The notes: generated from the sequence alone by a model not told the origin. A DNA stretch of 64,000 nt from Silvimonas amylolytica (GCF_014645555.1 NZ_BMLY01000010.1:29744-93743), one strand, 5' to 3'; counted from the first letter of the stretch, positions 41,617 through 51,258 are shown. Numbers and translations are program-made.

Positions 41617-43107
41617 ATGAGCAAACCGGCAGGCTCAACACGCCTGAAGGCATTGATGTGTGCGTTGGCCTTGAGCGGCACCATGCACGCTGGCGTTGCC
41701 ATGGATGTCTCTCCGTACTTCATGACCTGGGCGTATGGCAACAACAACTACGCCGTGACCAGCCTGATGGATGCACATGCCAAGGCTGGCTTGCAGAGCG
41801 CCACGCTCGCGTTCCTGGTCTCCAGAAATGGTTGTGCCGTCGACAATTCCGTATCGCAAATGCAAAGTGACCTGACCGCGTTCCAGGCTGCAGGCGGGCG
41901 CGTGATCATTTCGTTTGGCGGGGCAGACGGTACGTATCTGGAAGCCGCCTGTACCGCGACTCAGATGGCCAACCTGATTGCCGGCATTTTGCAAACGACA
42001 GGTGTGCGGGCGATCGATTTTGATGTGGAAGGCGCCCAGTTGGGCAAAGGTAACCTCAACGTTGTGCGCAATGCGGCCATGCTGCAATTGCAGCAGCGGT
42101 ATCCGTCGCTGTATATGTCTTTCACCTTGCCCGTGGCCCAGAACGGGCTTGATAGCAATGGCCTTGCGGTCGTGCAGTCAGCGGCGCTTGCGGGCGTGAA
42201 TGTCAGCATGGTTAACCTGATGACCATGGACTACTGCGATAACAACTGCGGCATCAGCAATATGGGCAAGGTGGCGACAGGCTCTGCTACCGCGGTCTAC
42301 AACCAGCTCAAGAACGTGTTTCCCGGCAAGACCAGCAGTGAGTTGTGGGGCATGATCGGCATGACACCCATGATTGGGGTGAACGATGATCCGTCTGAGG
42401 TGTTCAGCACCAACGATGCCAGTACGCTGGTGGGCTTTGCCCGGCAGAACGGAATCGGCCTTCTGAGCTATTGGGCCTTGCAGCGTGACCGTGCCGGCAT
42501 GGGTAGCAAGGACGATTACTCGGACACCACTCAGACCAACTTTCAGTTTCTGCATATGTTCCAGTCGGCCCAGACGGGTGGGGGCGCTGCCACGCCAACC
42601 CCGACGCCATCCCCCGCGCCGACGCCAACACCGACTCTCGCGCCAACACCTGCTCCAACGCCGGTGTCCGTGCCAACGCCAACGCCAACGCCCGCACCGT
42701 TGCCGGGCGAGGCTTGCTACACCGCCTGGAATGCCAATACAGCCTACCTGGGCGGTGCGCTGGTCAGTGAAGCCGCAGTGAACTACAAGGCCAACTGGTG
42801 GACGCAGGGCAATAACCCGGCGACCAACAGCGGCCCGGCAGGCAGCGGCCAGCCGTGGGCGGTGGTTGGTCATTGTCATGGTGCGGCGACTGTCCCCACG
42901 CCGGTTCCGCAATCAGCACCCACGCCCGCGCCGTCGGCGGGTACTTGCCCGGCCTGGCAAGATGGTGGCAACTATGCGGTTGGGGCCGTCGTGAGCTTTA
43001 ACGGCAAGAACTACACCGCTCTGGTGACGCAGACGGATTACGCGGGCGCCAACTGGAACCCTGCCGCGACGCCCTCATTGTGGAAGGCAGGCGGAATGTG
43101 CAAATAG
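41617..43107 (+). CDS. Secreted GH18 chitinase with two C-terminal chitin-binding modules
   Basis: 496-aa endochitinase-like enzyme. After a signal peptide (residues 1-28, cut near GVA) the GH18 barrel runs to about 325; the active-site motif is AIDFDVEGA with D134, D136, E138, preceded by the strand VIISFGGADG and followed by MTMDYCDNN. Two CBM5/12-type domains follow: ACYTAWNANTAYLGG and WQDGGNYAVGAVVSFNGKNY, joined by Pro/Thr linkers. The short barrel with paired Cys resembles bacterial family 18 subfamily enzymes from chitin degraders. The SD is GGACGGAGA. A LacI-type operator lies 63 nt upstream. It suggests chitin use by the host. Confidence 0.95.
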   Translation: MSKPAGSTRLKALMCALALSGTMHAGVAMDVSPYFMTWAYGNNNYAVTSLMDAHAKAGLQSATLAFLVSRNGCAVDNSVSQMQSDLTAFQAAGGRVIISFGGADGTYLEAACTATQMANLIAGILQTTGVRAIDFDVEGAQLGKGNLNVVRNAAMLQLQQRYPSLYMSFTLPVAQNGLDSNGLAVVQSAALAGVNVSMVNLMTMDYCDNNCGISNMGKVATGSATAVYNQLKNVFPGKTSSELWGMIGMTPMIGVNDDPSEVFSTNDASTLVGFARQNGIGLLSYWALQRDRAGMGSKDDYSDTTQTNFQFLHMFQSAQTGGGAATPTPTPSPAPTPTPTLAPTPAPTPVSVPTPTPTPAPLPGEACYTAWNANTAYLGGALVSEAAVNYKANWWTQGNNPATNSGPAGSGQPWAVVGHCHGAATVPTPVPQSAPTPAPSAGTCPAWQDGGNYAVGAVVSFNGKNYTALVTQTDYAGANWNPAATPSLWKAGGMCK

Positions 43108-43110
43108 CGC

Positions 43111-43941
43111 TTATGGCTTGACTGCCTGATCGCGTAGCCATTCTCGCGGGCTCTGGCCGGTTTTACGACGAAACGCCCGCGCCAGCGCAGAGGGGCTTTC
43201 ATAGCCCACTTCACTTGCCACGATCTGGATCGATGCCCCTTCACGCAGGCGCTGGCGGGCCAGACCCAAGCGCCACTCCAGCAAGTAGTCCCCAGGGGAT
43301 TGCCCTAGCACCGCTTGAAAATGTGCGGCAAACCGGGCGCGGGACATCAGCGCGGCGGCGGCCAGTTTGTCCAGATTCAGCGCGTCGCCTGGGCTGGTGT
43401 GAATCAATGCCAGCGCTCGTGCGAGGCGTGCATCGGCAAGCCCGGCCAGCATGCCGCTGTTCACACTGTGATGGTCTAGCAAATGCCGCATGAGTTGAAT
43501 CACCAACAGTTCAAACAAACGGTCGACCATGGCCACGCGCCCGCATCCGTCTCCAAAAGCCTCAGCAAAGAGCCATTCCAGTGTTTGCCGTAACTGCGGC
43601 ATCTCTTTGAGTGGCAACAACAGATAGTCCGGCATCGCGCTGGCCAGCGGATTGCCACTGCCGCCATCAAAACCCAAAGCAGCGCAGACAAGTTCGGTTT
43701 GATCGGTCTCGACTGAATGCAATCGGTGGCGATAGGGGCGGGGAATGAACAGCAGGCTGGGCTCGGTGATGGTTACCTCGAGCCCGTCTGCCAGCGTAAC
43801 GGTCACCCGGCCGGCCCGCAGCAAATGCACGGTGCCCGTGGCAGCGCTGCCGTCAAATGAAGTAATGCCGCAGAACGCACCGCTATGAAAAACGCCGGCA
43901 TGTACCGCAAAACGGGTTAACAGACTGGAGAGTCGGTCCAT
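43111..43941 (-). CDS. AraC-family regulator (cupin_6 type)
   Basis: 276-aa regulator with an N-terminal cupin_6-like domain (GTVHLLRAGRVTVTLADG, PSLLFIPRPYRHRLHSVET, AALGFDGGSGNPLASAMPDY) and a C-terminal AraC HTH (ALNLDKLAAAALMSRARFAA, ASIQIVASEVGYESPSALAR). The ATG at 43941 gives the usual MDRLSSLLTRF start; the 31 preceding in-frame codons have no SD. It is divergent from the AhpD-like gene at 44074 with a 132-nt intergenic, which it probably controls. Confidence 0.9.
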   Translation of the reverse strand: MDRLSSLLTRFAVHAGVFHSGAFCGITSFDGSAATGTVHLLRAGRVTVTLADGLEVTITEPSLLFIPRPYRHRLHSVETDQTELVCAALGFDGGSGNPLASAMPDYLLLPLKEMPQLRQTLEWLFAEAFGDGCGRVAMVDRLFELLVIQLMRHLLDHHSVNSGMLAGLADARLARALALIHTSPGDALNLDKLAAAALMSRARFAAHFQAVLGQSPGDYLLEWRLGLARQRLREGASIQIVASEVGYESPSALARAFRRKTGQSPREWLRDQAVKP

Positions 43942-44073
43942 ATCAACACATCCGGTTTGAGACGATCTGTTGCATATTGTGGATGATTTGCAGCCGATTT
44001 GCTGGTCTTGCTGCGTAATCTGCTGACTATGCAATCACGCATAAACAACCAGCCCTGAATACGGAGACCCATC

Positions 44074-44589
44074 ATGACGATCATCAACCCTGTTGTTCCG
44101 GAAAACGCCCCGGATGCTGTTCAAACCCAGTTGCAGGCTGTGGGGCGCGCAGTGGGTTTTGTGCCCAATATGTACAAAGTGATGGCCAATGCACCCGCCA
44201 CACTGGGCGGATACCTGCAATTGCAAGGCGCATTGATGCGCTCGAGTTTGTCGGCCAAAGCGCGTGAGGCTGTGGCCCTGGCGGTGTCGCAAGTGAACGG
44301 TTGTGGCTATTGCCTTGCCGGGCACAGCTTTGCTGCCGGGAAAGTTGGCCTGACCCAGGCGGAGATCGCGAGCGCCCGTAATGGTGAGCTGAACGCCTTT
44401 ACCCGACTGGCGCAACAAATAGTCGAGACCCGTGGCCATGTGTCTGCCGCCGACCTGGCCGAGGCGCGCGCCGCAGGTATCACTGATACGCAATTGATTG
44501 ATGTGATTGGTGTGGCAGCGCAACTGACACTGACCAACTACCTCAACATCATCGCCCAGACGGAGATCGACTTTCCGCCCGTAGCCTGA
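44074..44589 (+). CDS. AhpD-like carboxymuconolactone decarboxylase-family protein
   Basis: 171-aa helical protein of the CMD/AhpD superfamily. The peroxidase-type active site reads E65...C77-G-Y-C80...H84 (REAVALAVSQVNGCGYCLAG, then HSFAA), as in AhpD. It may act as an alkylhydroperoxidase or reductant-coupled thiol protein. CGGAGACCCATC precedes the ATG. It is divergent from its presumed AraC regulator. Confidence 0.9.
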   Translation: MTIINPVVPENAPDAVQTQLQAVGRAVGFVPNMYKVMANAPATLGGYLQLQGALMRSSLSAKAREAVALAVSQVNGCGYCLAGHSFAAGKVGLTQAEIASARNGELNAFTRLAQQIVETRGHVSAADLAEARAAGITDTQLIDVIGVAAQLTLTNYLNIIAQTEIDFPPVA

Positions 44590-44707
44590 GGTATCACGTG
44601 CGGCATGACCAATCCTTCTGGTTATGCTGCACGAATATTCTAGAATGCCCGGTCCAATCCCATATAAGCTCGTACAAGCTACGGGCGTAACGCGGGGGTG
44701 AACCAAC

Positions 44708-45541
44708 ATGGGGGCGAGTGACTGGCTGGAGTTGCGACAAGATGCGCAAACCCGCATCGAAACCATGCACGCGCACTTTGAAGGGCATGCCTATGACCCG
44801 CACTGGCACGATACCTATGTGATTGGCGTTACCCGCCAGGGCGTTCAACAGTTCAACTGCCGTCGTAATCGCGTCAACAGCACGCCCGGCCATGTGTTCT
44901 TGCTGGAGCCCGGTGAAATCCACGATGGCAACGCGCCCGAAGCAGAGGGATTCACCTACTACACGCTCTATATCGATCCGGCATGGCTGGACGGCGCCAT
45001 GGCCAGGCTGTTTGAAGAAACGCCGGGCGGCTTCGAGATGGGTTTTACCAATACGCTGTCTGATGATCCTGCGCTGGCGCTGGCGACCATGGGCGCATTC
45101 AACGCGCTGCATCACCATGAAATGCGCATTGTGCGTGAAGCAAGTCTGGATCGGCTGTTGACCAGCCTGACTGCGCATCTGTCCTGGCGCAAGACGCAGG
45201 CCGATGTCCAGTTACCCGCCGCCGCCTGGCGTGCAAGGGATTACCTGCACGCCCATTACATGGAAGACATTGGTCTGGATGAACTGGCCCAAATAGCCGG
45301 GACCGATCGCTTCCGTCTCACCCGGGCCTTCAAGTCAGCGTTTGGTGTCGCGCCCCACGCCTACCTGATTCAACTGCGCCTGGCGCGGGCCCGCACGCGG
45401 CTGGCCAAGGGGGATACCCCTGCCGAAGTCGCCGCGGTATTGGGTTTTGCGGATCAAAGTCACTTCGGCAGATGGTTCCAGCGCGCCTACCGGTTAACCC
45501 CGGCGGCCTACCGCAAGATTTGCACAAGGTTGCCGGGGTAG
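44708..45541 (+). CDS. AraC-family regulator (AraC_binding type)
   Basis: 277-aa regulator. The N-terminal cupin (AraC_binding, PF02311-like) has YDPHWHDTYVIGVTRQGVQQ and PGHVFLLEPGEIHDGNAPEA; the C-terminal HTH reads IGLDELAQIAGTDRFRLTRA, then EVAAVLGFADQSHFGRWF. Such regulators often lie near LysE-family exporters, and one lies at 46699 here, though a minus-strand gene intervenes. GGGGGTG precedes the ATG. Confidence 0.9.
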   Translation: MGASDWLELRQDAQTRIETMHAHFEGHAYDPHWHDTYVIGVTRQGVQQFNCRRNRVNSTPGHVFLLEPGEIHDGNAPEAEGFTYYTLYIDPAWLDGAMARLFEETPGGFEMGFTNTLSDDPALALATMGAFNALHHHEMRIVREASLDRLLTSLTAHLSWRKTQADVQLPAAAWRARDYLHAHYMEDIGLDELAQIAGTDRFRLTRAFKSAFGVAPHAYLIQLRLARARTRLAKGDTPAEVAAVLGFADQSHFGRWFQRAYRLTPAAYRKICTRLPG

Positions 45542-45589
45542 CCGCCACGATGTTGAGGGCATAGGCGTTTCCAACGTGCCTGGAGAGTA

Positions 45590-46447
45590 TCAGCGGCCTG
45601 CCATGGCCGACATCCCGCGCAAAACCGTTCCGGCCTTTTCCGGTGCCAGGGTAGTCACTCGCCCATAAAAATCAGCCATGATGTCACAGGCAGTTGCATC
45701 GTCGACCCCAACGCTCGAAGGCGATACGCCCTGCAGGATGCGAAGCTTGTTGCCATATTTTTGCGCCATGGCCTGCACCAGGGGCGTCACGGTCGCAATG
45801 ACCTGCTCTCTGGTGCCGGGCTTTTGCGGATCAGTCGCTGAAGAGCGGAGTACATCGATCATGGCGTCCTCGGCTTTTGCTTTCAGTGGGTTGTTTGAAT
45901 CCATGATGGCCGCCTGGGCTTTTTGAAAGTCCGCACTGTTGGGCAATTTGCCGGTGATGGACGCAAAACATATACCGGGTGCTGTTTTACCCAGTTCTCT
46001 GGCGACTTCGATCTGCGTTCTGAACAGCTGCACAATGGCGTCGTCGGAGGCTGCAGAGGCATGTTTGAGTGCCAGTGCCTGGCCTGCGGTGAACGCTTCG
46101 GCACGAGCGGCATCAATACTTTCTCCGCTCGTGTACGCTTTTTTCAGGTGAGTGGTGAAGGATTCAAATTCGACTGGATAGTATTGCTGGAAGGCAGAGA
46201 AGAGTCTGTTTTCCTTCAAAGCACTGCGCAGTTCGTAATCCTGGATGGCCGGGACCACAACCTGGCGATGAATCATCATGCCGACAACGACAAAACCAAC
46301 CAGCACGCCCATGCGCACGACCGGGTTGATTTCCTTGTTGGTTATTTTTTTGCAGATCGTCAAAACGGCAAAGCCAATGGCGCCAGAAACGGCGCCAATG
46401 GCACCGGCCGCAAGATAAGTAGCGAAAGAAGAGACCACGATCATCAT
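45590..46447 (-). CDS. Hypothetical protein with two N-terminal membrane helices
   Basis: 285-aa protein. Two N-terminal hydrophobic segments (SFATYLAAGAIGAVSGAIGF and VRMGVLVGFVVVGMMI) are followed by a long, mostly helical soluble part with scattered Cys (PGICFASITG, DATACDIMADFYGR). No family is recognised. The start is MMIV; AAGG directly abuts the first ATG, so the second ATG or the GTG that follows shortly after may be used. It lies between the AraC and LysE genes, facing the AraC gene. Confidence 0.65.
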   Translation of the reverse strand: MMIVVSSFATYLAAGAIGAVSGAIGFAVLTICKKITNKEINPVVRMGVLVGFVVVGMMIHRQVVVPAIQDYELRSALKENRLFSAFQQYYPVEFESFTTHLKKAYTSGESIDAARAEAFTAGQALALKHASAASDDAIVQLFRTQIEVARELGKTAPGICFASITGKLPNSADFQKAQAAIMDSNNPLKAKAEDAMIDVLRSSATDPQKPGTREQVIATVTPLVQAMAQKYGNKLRILQGVSPSSVGVDDATACDIMADFYGRVTTLAPEKAGTVLRGMSAMAGR

Positions 46448-46698
46448 CCTTGAGTGACGGGCGCTGGCTACCCGGTGATGAGACCGGTATCAGCCGAGCG
46501 CGTGCGGATAGGTAAAACGCTCAAGTCTGGGGAGGCGGAATCTGGATGTCTTCGGGTTTTTTCTGAAAATGGCCGGACGCGAGTTGCTGATGAAGGTCAT
46601 CACGCATCGGGAAATGCGTGCACGGATCTTCCAGACTGAGCACGGGAGGCGTTGAACAATGAGGGCTCAACAGCGCGCTTCATGCGCAGGAGCCGAGC

Positions 46699-47298
46699 AT
46701 GCAATCCCTTCTCCCATTTACCGTGTTTGCCCTTGTCGCCTCGATCACGCCAGGGCCGGCTAACATTCTGGTGTTGTCCAGCAGTGCCCGCTTTGGTTTG
46801 ATGCCCGCATTGCGGCTGATGCTGGGTATTTGTGTTGCGGCCTCGTCGATCGTGCTGTTTACCGGATGGGGGCTTGGTGGTTTGTTGATGGCTCATCCGG
46901 GCATGCAGACTGCCGCCAGGTGGGTGGCGCTGGTCTGGCTCACGCATTTATCCTGGTTGTTGTTTCGTCATCCGCCTGAAGTACCGCAAGCGGGTGATAC
47001 GGGTCCTGGCCAGATCGGCATGCTGGAGGGTGGCGGGCTGCAGATCGTCAATCCCAAGGTGTGGATGATGGCGCTGGCGGTGGTGAGCGTGTTTGCCGGT
47101 AACGGCCCGGATAAATCTACCAGGGTGGCCTTGATGGCGCTGATTTTCTTCGCCGCTGCCGTGCTGTGTATGGCGCTGTGGGCGCTACTGGGGCGCGGCG
47201 TGGCTATGTTGCTGCATGCGCCACAGCACTGGCGCTGGCTTAATCAGGCGCTGGCCGTGTTGTTGTTACTGTCAGCGTGGTCGAGCATGCTGGGTTGA
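46699..47298 (+). CDS. LysE/RhtB-family amino-acid exporter
   Basis: 199-aa inner-membrane exporter with about five to six TM helices. The family signature VASITPGPANILVLSSSARF is at the N-terminus; GGGLQIVNPKVWMMALAVVS matches the second conserved block (NPK). CAGGAG precedes the ATG. Substrate not determined; the RhtB group exports neutral amino acids or homoserine/threonine. The AraC regulator at 44708 is a possible partner (inference). Confidence 0.9.
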   Translation: MQSLLPFTVFALVASITPGPANILVLSSSARFGLMPALRLMLGICVAASSIVLFTGWGLGGLLMAHPGMQTAARWVALVWLTHLSWLLFRHPPEVPQAGDTGPGQIGMLEGGGLQIVNPKVWMMALAVVSVFAGNGPDKSTRVALMALIFFAAAVLCMALWALLGRGVAMLLHAPQHWRWLNQALAVLLLLSAWSSMLG

Positions 47299-47321
47299 GC
47301 GCGTGACCCGTCACACGACTA

Positions 47322-48080
47322 TTACTGGGGTTTGGGCTCAGCCTGGACATTGCCGCAGCCGTCCAGCAAATCTTCTGCATGGCCCTGGTTGTGATCGCTA
47401 TAGTGGCCAATCAATATCAGTGGACGCTGGGTGTTGCCATCGGCCACGCTGGCGGCAAAGGCGGTGATGTTGCCTTTGTCGGCGGCCAGTTCGGGATGGG
47501 CTTTGGCCAGGGTGGCGAACACATCCGCGTCAATGTCCGGGCCAGCCAGGCGGCGTGCCAGATAATGCTGTACCCCGTCGCTGGTGTTCAGATCCAGCGG
47601 CTGCCAGGAGCTATTGAACTGGCTGGCTTGGGTGGCCAGCTGTTTGGCTATGCCTTGTTCGACACAACTGATATGCACATGTAACTGGCCCTGACTGCGA
47701 CCCGGAATCGAGTTGATCGCAATGCCCACACGCGCCAGCGGCACACCACCACTCACTGGCTTGGCATCCGCAAACACATGCCGCAGGCGCCAGGCCTCAG
47801 CAAACCAGTCGTGTGTGCCGCTTTGCCAAAGCGCTTCGTTCTCAATGCCGCAGACCTTTTGTCGTGGCACCAGCAAGTAGTGATAGGGCGCGCGGTTGTT
47901 TTCGAAAATCCCGAACGCGTCATCGTGATATGGACAACTGACCGGGTCTGGCGTGCCGTTGTAGCACACATGTTCCAGCACACGCGGCAGGTCATTGCGG
48001 CCTTTGCAGGACTGATCGTCGGCGGTTGCCAATGCGCTGGCCACAGTCAGGGCGGCGAGGAGAAAACGACGTACTTGCAT
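47322..48080 (-). CDS. cdh: CDP-diacylglycerol diphosphatase
   Basis: 252-aa periplasmic or membrane-anchored hydrolase of the Cdh/HIT superfamily, converting CDP-diacylglycerol to phosphatidate and CMP. An N-terminal signal peptide is followed by WQPL...; family motifs are HYLLVPRQKVCGIEN, INSIPGRSQGQLHVHISCVE (the HxHxxC active-site region) and LILIGHYSDHNQGHAEDLLD. Length agrees with E. coli Cdh. GGAG lies near the ATG. Three or more Cys suggest disulfides. Confidence 0.92.
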   Translation of the reverse strand: MQVRRFLLAALTVASALATADDQSCKGRNDLPRVLEHVCYNGTPDPVSCPYHDDAFGIFENNRAPYHYLLVPRQKVCGIENEALWQSGTHDWFAEAWRLRHVFADAKPVSGGVPLARVGIAINSIPGRSQGQLHVHISCVEQGIAKQLATQASQFNSSWQPLDLNTSDGVQHYLARRLAGPDIDADVFATLAKAHPELAADKGNITAFAASVADGNTQRPLILIGHYSDHNQGHAEDLLDGCGNVQAEPKPQ

Positions 48081-48118
48081 ACAGGCTCCGGCGAGTCAGA
48101 AGACCCGATACGAACGGG

Positions 48119-48124
48119 TATAAT
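48119..48124 (+). promoter_or_regulatory. Consensus -10 box upstream of the radical SAM gene
   Basis: TATAAT, directly after the small inverted repeat ACCCG-N7-CGGGT (48103-48119). No good -35 is seen at 17 nt, so this is only a candidate promoter for the plus-strand gene at 48296. Confidence 0.35.
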
Positions 48125-48295
48125 AAGGGTGCCAGTGGGCGGCTGGCAGGCCAGAATATACCGTTGCAAAGCCACGTTCGTGTGACAATCCGCCCTGTCC
48201 CGAGCGAGCTGAAATCTTGAGAGCCCTATGTCTGTACGTTGTAACCGGCCTTGCGCGCCGGTGTATCTGTCTTGCCTGATTACCCGGAGCGCCGC

Positions 48296-50209
48296 ATGAC
48301 CACCCCTCAGAGCACGCGCGTGCTCTCGTTGATCCCGCCGATGACCCAACTGAATACGCCGTATCCATCCACGGCTTATCTCACGGGCTTTCTGCGCTCG
48401 CGCGATGTCACGGCATTCCAGCATGATCTGGCGCTTGAGCTTGTACTGAGCCTTTTTAGTCGCCCCGGTTTGCAACAGCTGTTTGATCACATCCAGAACA
48501 CCATTCCGGCGCGCAAACGCAGCGCGGCGGTGTACCAGTTTTGCGAGCAGTTTGAGCGATATCTGGCCACGATCGATGCCACAGTGGGTTTTTTGCAAGG
48601 GCGGGATTCGACGCTCGGTCACCGTATCTGCAACCGCAATTTCCTGCCGGAAGGCCCGCGTTTCGAGTCACTGGAAGTCTACGTCGATGAAGACGGTGGC
48701 GATCCGCTGGCCTGGGCGTTTGGTGCGCTCGGCATGCAGGACCGGGCTCGCCATCTGGCGACGTTATATCTGAACGATATTTCGGACGTCCTGCGCGAGG
48801 CAGTCGATCCGCGTTTTGAATTTGTGCGCTATGCCGAATCGCTAGCCCAAAGCCAGCCGACGTTTGATCCGCTGGCGCAAGCACTGGCCGCGCCGACCAA
48901 TCTGGTGGATGACACGTTGCACGCGTTGACGCTGGCCGCCATTGAGCAACACAAGCCGACACTGGTGCTGCTGTCAGTACCGTTCCCCGGCGCGGTGTAT
49001 GCCGCGTTTCGCATTGCACAGACCATCAAAGCGCATGATCCATCGATTGTCATCGGTCTGGGTGGCGGCTTTGTAAATACCGAACTGCGTGAACTCAAAG
49101 AACCACGCGTTTTTGATTACGTTGACTATGTGACGCTGGATGCCGGCGAGCGCCCTTTGCTGGCGCTGCTGGAGCATATTGAGGGCAAGCGTTCACAACA
49201 GCGGCTGGTGCGTACGTTTGTGCGCAATGCTGAGGGTAAGGTCCAGTACATCAACATGATGGAAGCCGATGTGCCGTTCGCTGAGGTGGGCACGCCGACG
49301 TGGGATGGCTTGCCGCTGAACAAGTATCTGTCGTTGCTGGACATGCTCAACCCCATGCACCGGCTGTGGTCAGACGGCCGCTGGAACAAGCTCACGGTGG
49401 CGCACGGTTGCTACTGGAAGAAATGCAGCTTTTGCGATGTGAGCCTGGACTATATCTCTCGCTATGAGAATGCCTCGGCGGTGGAACTGGTTGATCGTAT
49501 TGAGCGCATCGTCGCCGAGACCGGCCAGACGGGCTTTCATTTTGTCGATGAAGCCGCGCCGCCCAAGGCGCTCAAAGCACTGGCCGAAGAACTGCTGCGC
49601 CGTAATCTATCCATTTCCTGGTGGGGCAATGTGCGGTTTGAGAAATCGTTCTCGCCGGAGCTATGCCAGTTGCTGGCCGATAGCGGCTGCATTGCCATCT
49701 CCGGGGGGCTGGAAGTCGCCTCTGACCGGCTGTTGAAGCTGATGAAAAAAGGGGTCTCGGTAGAGCAGGTCGCCCGTGTGACACGCGCGTTTTCCGAGGC
49801 TGGCGTATTGGTCCACGCTTATCTGATGTATGGCTTCCCGACACAAACGGTACAGGACACGGTTGACGCGCTGGAATATGTGCGCCAGTTGTTTGAAGAG
49901 GGTTGCATCCAGTCTGGCTTCTTCCACCGCTTTGCCTGTACGGTGCACTCGCCTGTTGGCCAGAACCCTCAAGAATATGGCATCACGCTGGAGCCACTGC
50001 CTGAGATCACTTTCGCCACCAACGATGTTGGTTTTGTCGACCCCACCGGGGTGGATCACGACCTGATGGGCGAGGCGTTGAACAAGGCGCTGTATAACTT
50101 CATGCATGGCATTGCCCTGGAACAAGACGTACGGCGCTGGTTTGCCGTGCGTGTACCCAAGCCACAGGTACCGCGCCATCACATCGCTCACGCGCTGGGA
50201 ACGATGTAA
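48296..50209 (+). CDS. B12-binding-type radical SAM protein
   Basis: 637-aa class of radical SAM enzymes with a cobalamin-binding-like N-terminal Rossmann domain (about 1-330; LVLLSVPFPGAVYAAFRIAQ, VIGLGGGFVNTELRE) and a radical SAM barrel. The iron-sulfur cysteines are C372, C377, C380 in GCYWKKCSFCDVSLDYI, a CX4CX2C variant that recurs in this family. FHFVDEAAPPKALKALAEEL and ISGGLEVASDRLLKLMKKGV are the SAM-binding strands. The product is unknown; relatives are listed only as radical SAM proteins. GGAG precedes the ATG; 15 upstream codons lack an SD. Confidence 0.9.
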   Translation: MTTPQSTRVLSLIPPMTQLNTPYPSTAYLTGFLRSRDVTAFQHDLALELVLSLFSRPGLQQLFDHIQNTIPARKRSAAVYQFCEQFERYLATIDATVGFLQGRDSTLGHRICNRNFLPEGPRFESLEVYVDEDGGDPLAWAFGALGMQDRARHLATLYLNDISDVLREAVDPRFEFVRYAESLAQSQPTFDPLAQALAAPTNLVDDTLHALTLAAIEQHKPTLVLLSVPFPGAVYAAFRIAQTIKAHDPSIVIGLGGGFVNTELRELKEPRVFDYVDYVTLDAGERPLLALLEHIEGKRSQQRLVRTFVRNAEGKVQYINMMEADVPFAEVGTPTWDGLPLNKYLSLLDMLNPMHRLWSDGRWNKLTVAHGCYWKKCSFCDVSLDYISRYENASAVELVDRIERIVAETGQTGFHFVDEAAPPKALKALAEELLRRNLSISWWGNVRFEKSFSPELCQLLADSGCIAISGGLEVASDRLLKLMKKGVSVEQVARVTRAFSEAGVLVHAYLMYGFPTQTVQDTVDALEYVRQLFEEGCIQSGFFHRFACTVHSPVGQNPQEYGITLEPLPEITFATNDVGFVDPTGVDHDLMGEALNKALYNFMHGIALEQDVRRWFAVRVPKPQVPRHHIAHALGTM

Positions 50210-50260
50210 CGCCAAGGCAAGCCATGACCTAAACTGACGATTCGCAATCGACAACAGGTC

Positions 50261-50893
50261 ATGGCCATGTACACGCTTTATGGCACCAAAACCTCCGGCG
50301 CGGCTGCGGTGGAAGCTGCCCTGGCGCTGCTGGATGTCCCCTATAAGGTGGTCGATGCTGCCGCCTGGGAGCCCGGCGCGGGGCTGGATGAGCTCAAGCG
50401 CATCAATCCGCTGGCGCAGATCCCGACCCTCGTATTGCCAGATGGCAGTGTGATGACCGAAAGTGCCGCGATCCTGATTCACCTTGGGCTGGCCTATCCG
50501 CATAGCGGCTTGCTGCCCACTGATCTATCTGATCAGGCGCAGGCGATTCGCGGCCTGGTTTACATTGCCGCGAACTGCTATGCGGCCATCGGGGTGATCG
50601 ACTACCCGGAGCGCTGGGTTGCGCAGGCCGATGAAGACACGCTCGCGGCGATCAAACTGGGCTCCCGCCAACGTCTTCATCTGTTGTGGGACACCTTTGC
50701 CGATACCTGGCCGGCTGCGCCATTCTTGAATGGGCCAACACCAGGCGCACTCGATTTCCTGGCTGTGGTGGTCTCCAAATGGTCAGGTACGCGTGCGCAT
50801 TTGCAGGAATCCCGCCCGGCCTTCAGCGACCTGCTGGCGCGGATTGAGATCCATCCGTGCTTTGCGGAAGTACAAGCCCGATACTGGCCTTGA
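50261..50893 (+). CDS. Glutathione S-transferase family protein
   Basis: 210-aa cytosolic GST. The thioredoxin-like N-terminal domain has TLYGTKTSGAAAVEAALALL, INPLAQIPTLVLPDGSVMTE (cis-Pro) and SAAILIHLGLAYP; the C-terminal helical domain has WDTFADTWPAAPFLNGPTPG. A Ser or Thr near residue 8-11 is the likely thiol-activating residue. AGG precedes the ATG; a second ATG two codons later is possible. Substrate unknown. Confidence 0.9.
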   Translation: MAMYTLYGTKTSGAAAVEAALALLDVPYKVVDAAAWEPGAGLDELKRINPLAQIPTLVLPDGSVMTESAAILIHLGLAYPHSGLLPTDLSDQAQAIRGLVYIAANCYAAIGVIDYPERWVAQADEDTLAAIKLGSRQRLHLLWDTFADTWPAAPFLNGPTPGALDFLAVVVSKWSGTRAHLQESRPAFSDLLARIEIHPCFAEVQARYWP

Positions 50894-50961
50894 TACGGAT
50901 CAGCACGGGGTGCGAGGCAAACCCATAGCTTAAGGGTTTGACCACGACAGAGGTGCCGCAC

Positions 50962-51183
50962 ATGTTTCCGGAATACCGAGATCTCATTACCCAGCTCAAA
51001 CAATGCGATCCGCATTTCACCCGTCTGTTCAACCGGCACAACGAACTGGATCACGCCATCAAGCACATTGAAATCCACGTACCGGGTTACAACGATCTGG
51101 AAGTCGAAACCATGAAAAAAGAGAAACTGCGCATCAAAGATGAATTGCACGTGCTGCTGAAGAAGGCCGCCGCGCCGGTTTGA
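50962..51183 (+). CDS. YdcH/DUF465 small coiled-coil protein
   Basis: 73-aa helical protein of the DUF465 family. The pattern MFPEYRDLITQLKQCDPHFT, LFNRHNELDHAIKHIE, LEVETMKKEKLRIKDELHVL is typical. The function is unclear (stress- or ribosome-related in annotation). GAGG lies 8 nt before the ATG; eight earlier in-frame codons are unlikely. A strong terminator follows. Confidence 0.9.
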   Translation: MFPEYRDLITQLKQCDPHFTRLFNRHNELDHAIKHIEIHVPGYNDLEVETMKKEKLRIKDELHVLLKKAAAPV

Positions 51184-51199
51184 TGCCGGACAACGCACA

Positions 51200-51231
51200 A
51201 AAAAACCGCAGCACGGCGCTGCGGTTTTTTT
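51200..51231. terminator. Bidirectional terminator after the DUF465 gene
   Basis: AAAAAACCGCAGC / GCTGCGGTTTTTTT with a 5-nt loop. It also ends the convergent outer-membrane protein gene (stop at 51259). Confidence 0.92.
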
Positions 51232-51258
51232 GTGTACGTCTTTTCACTAGCCCGAGAT

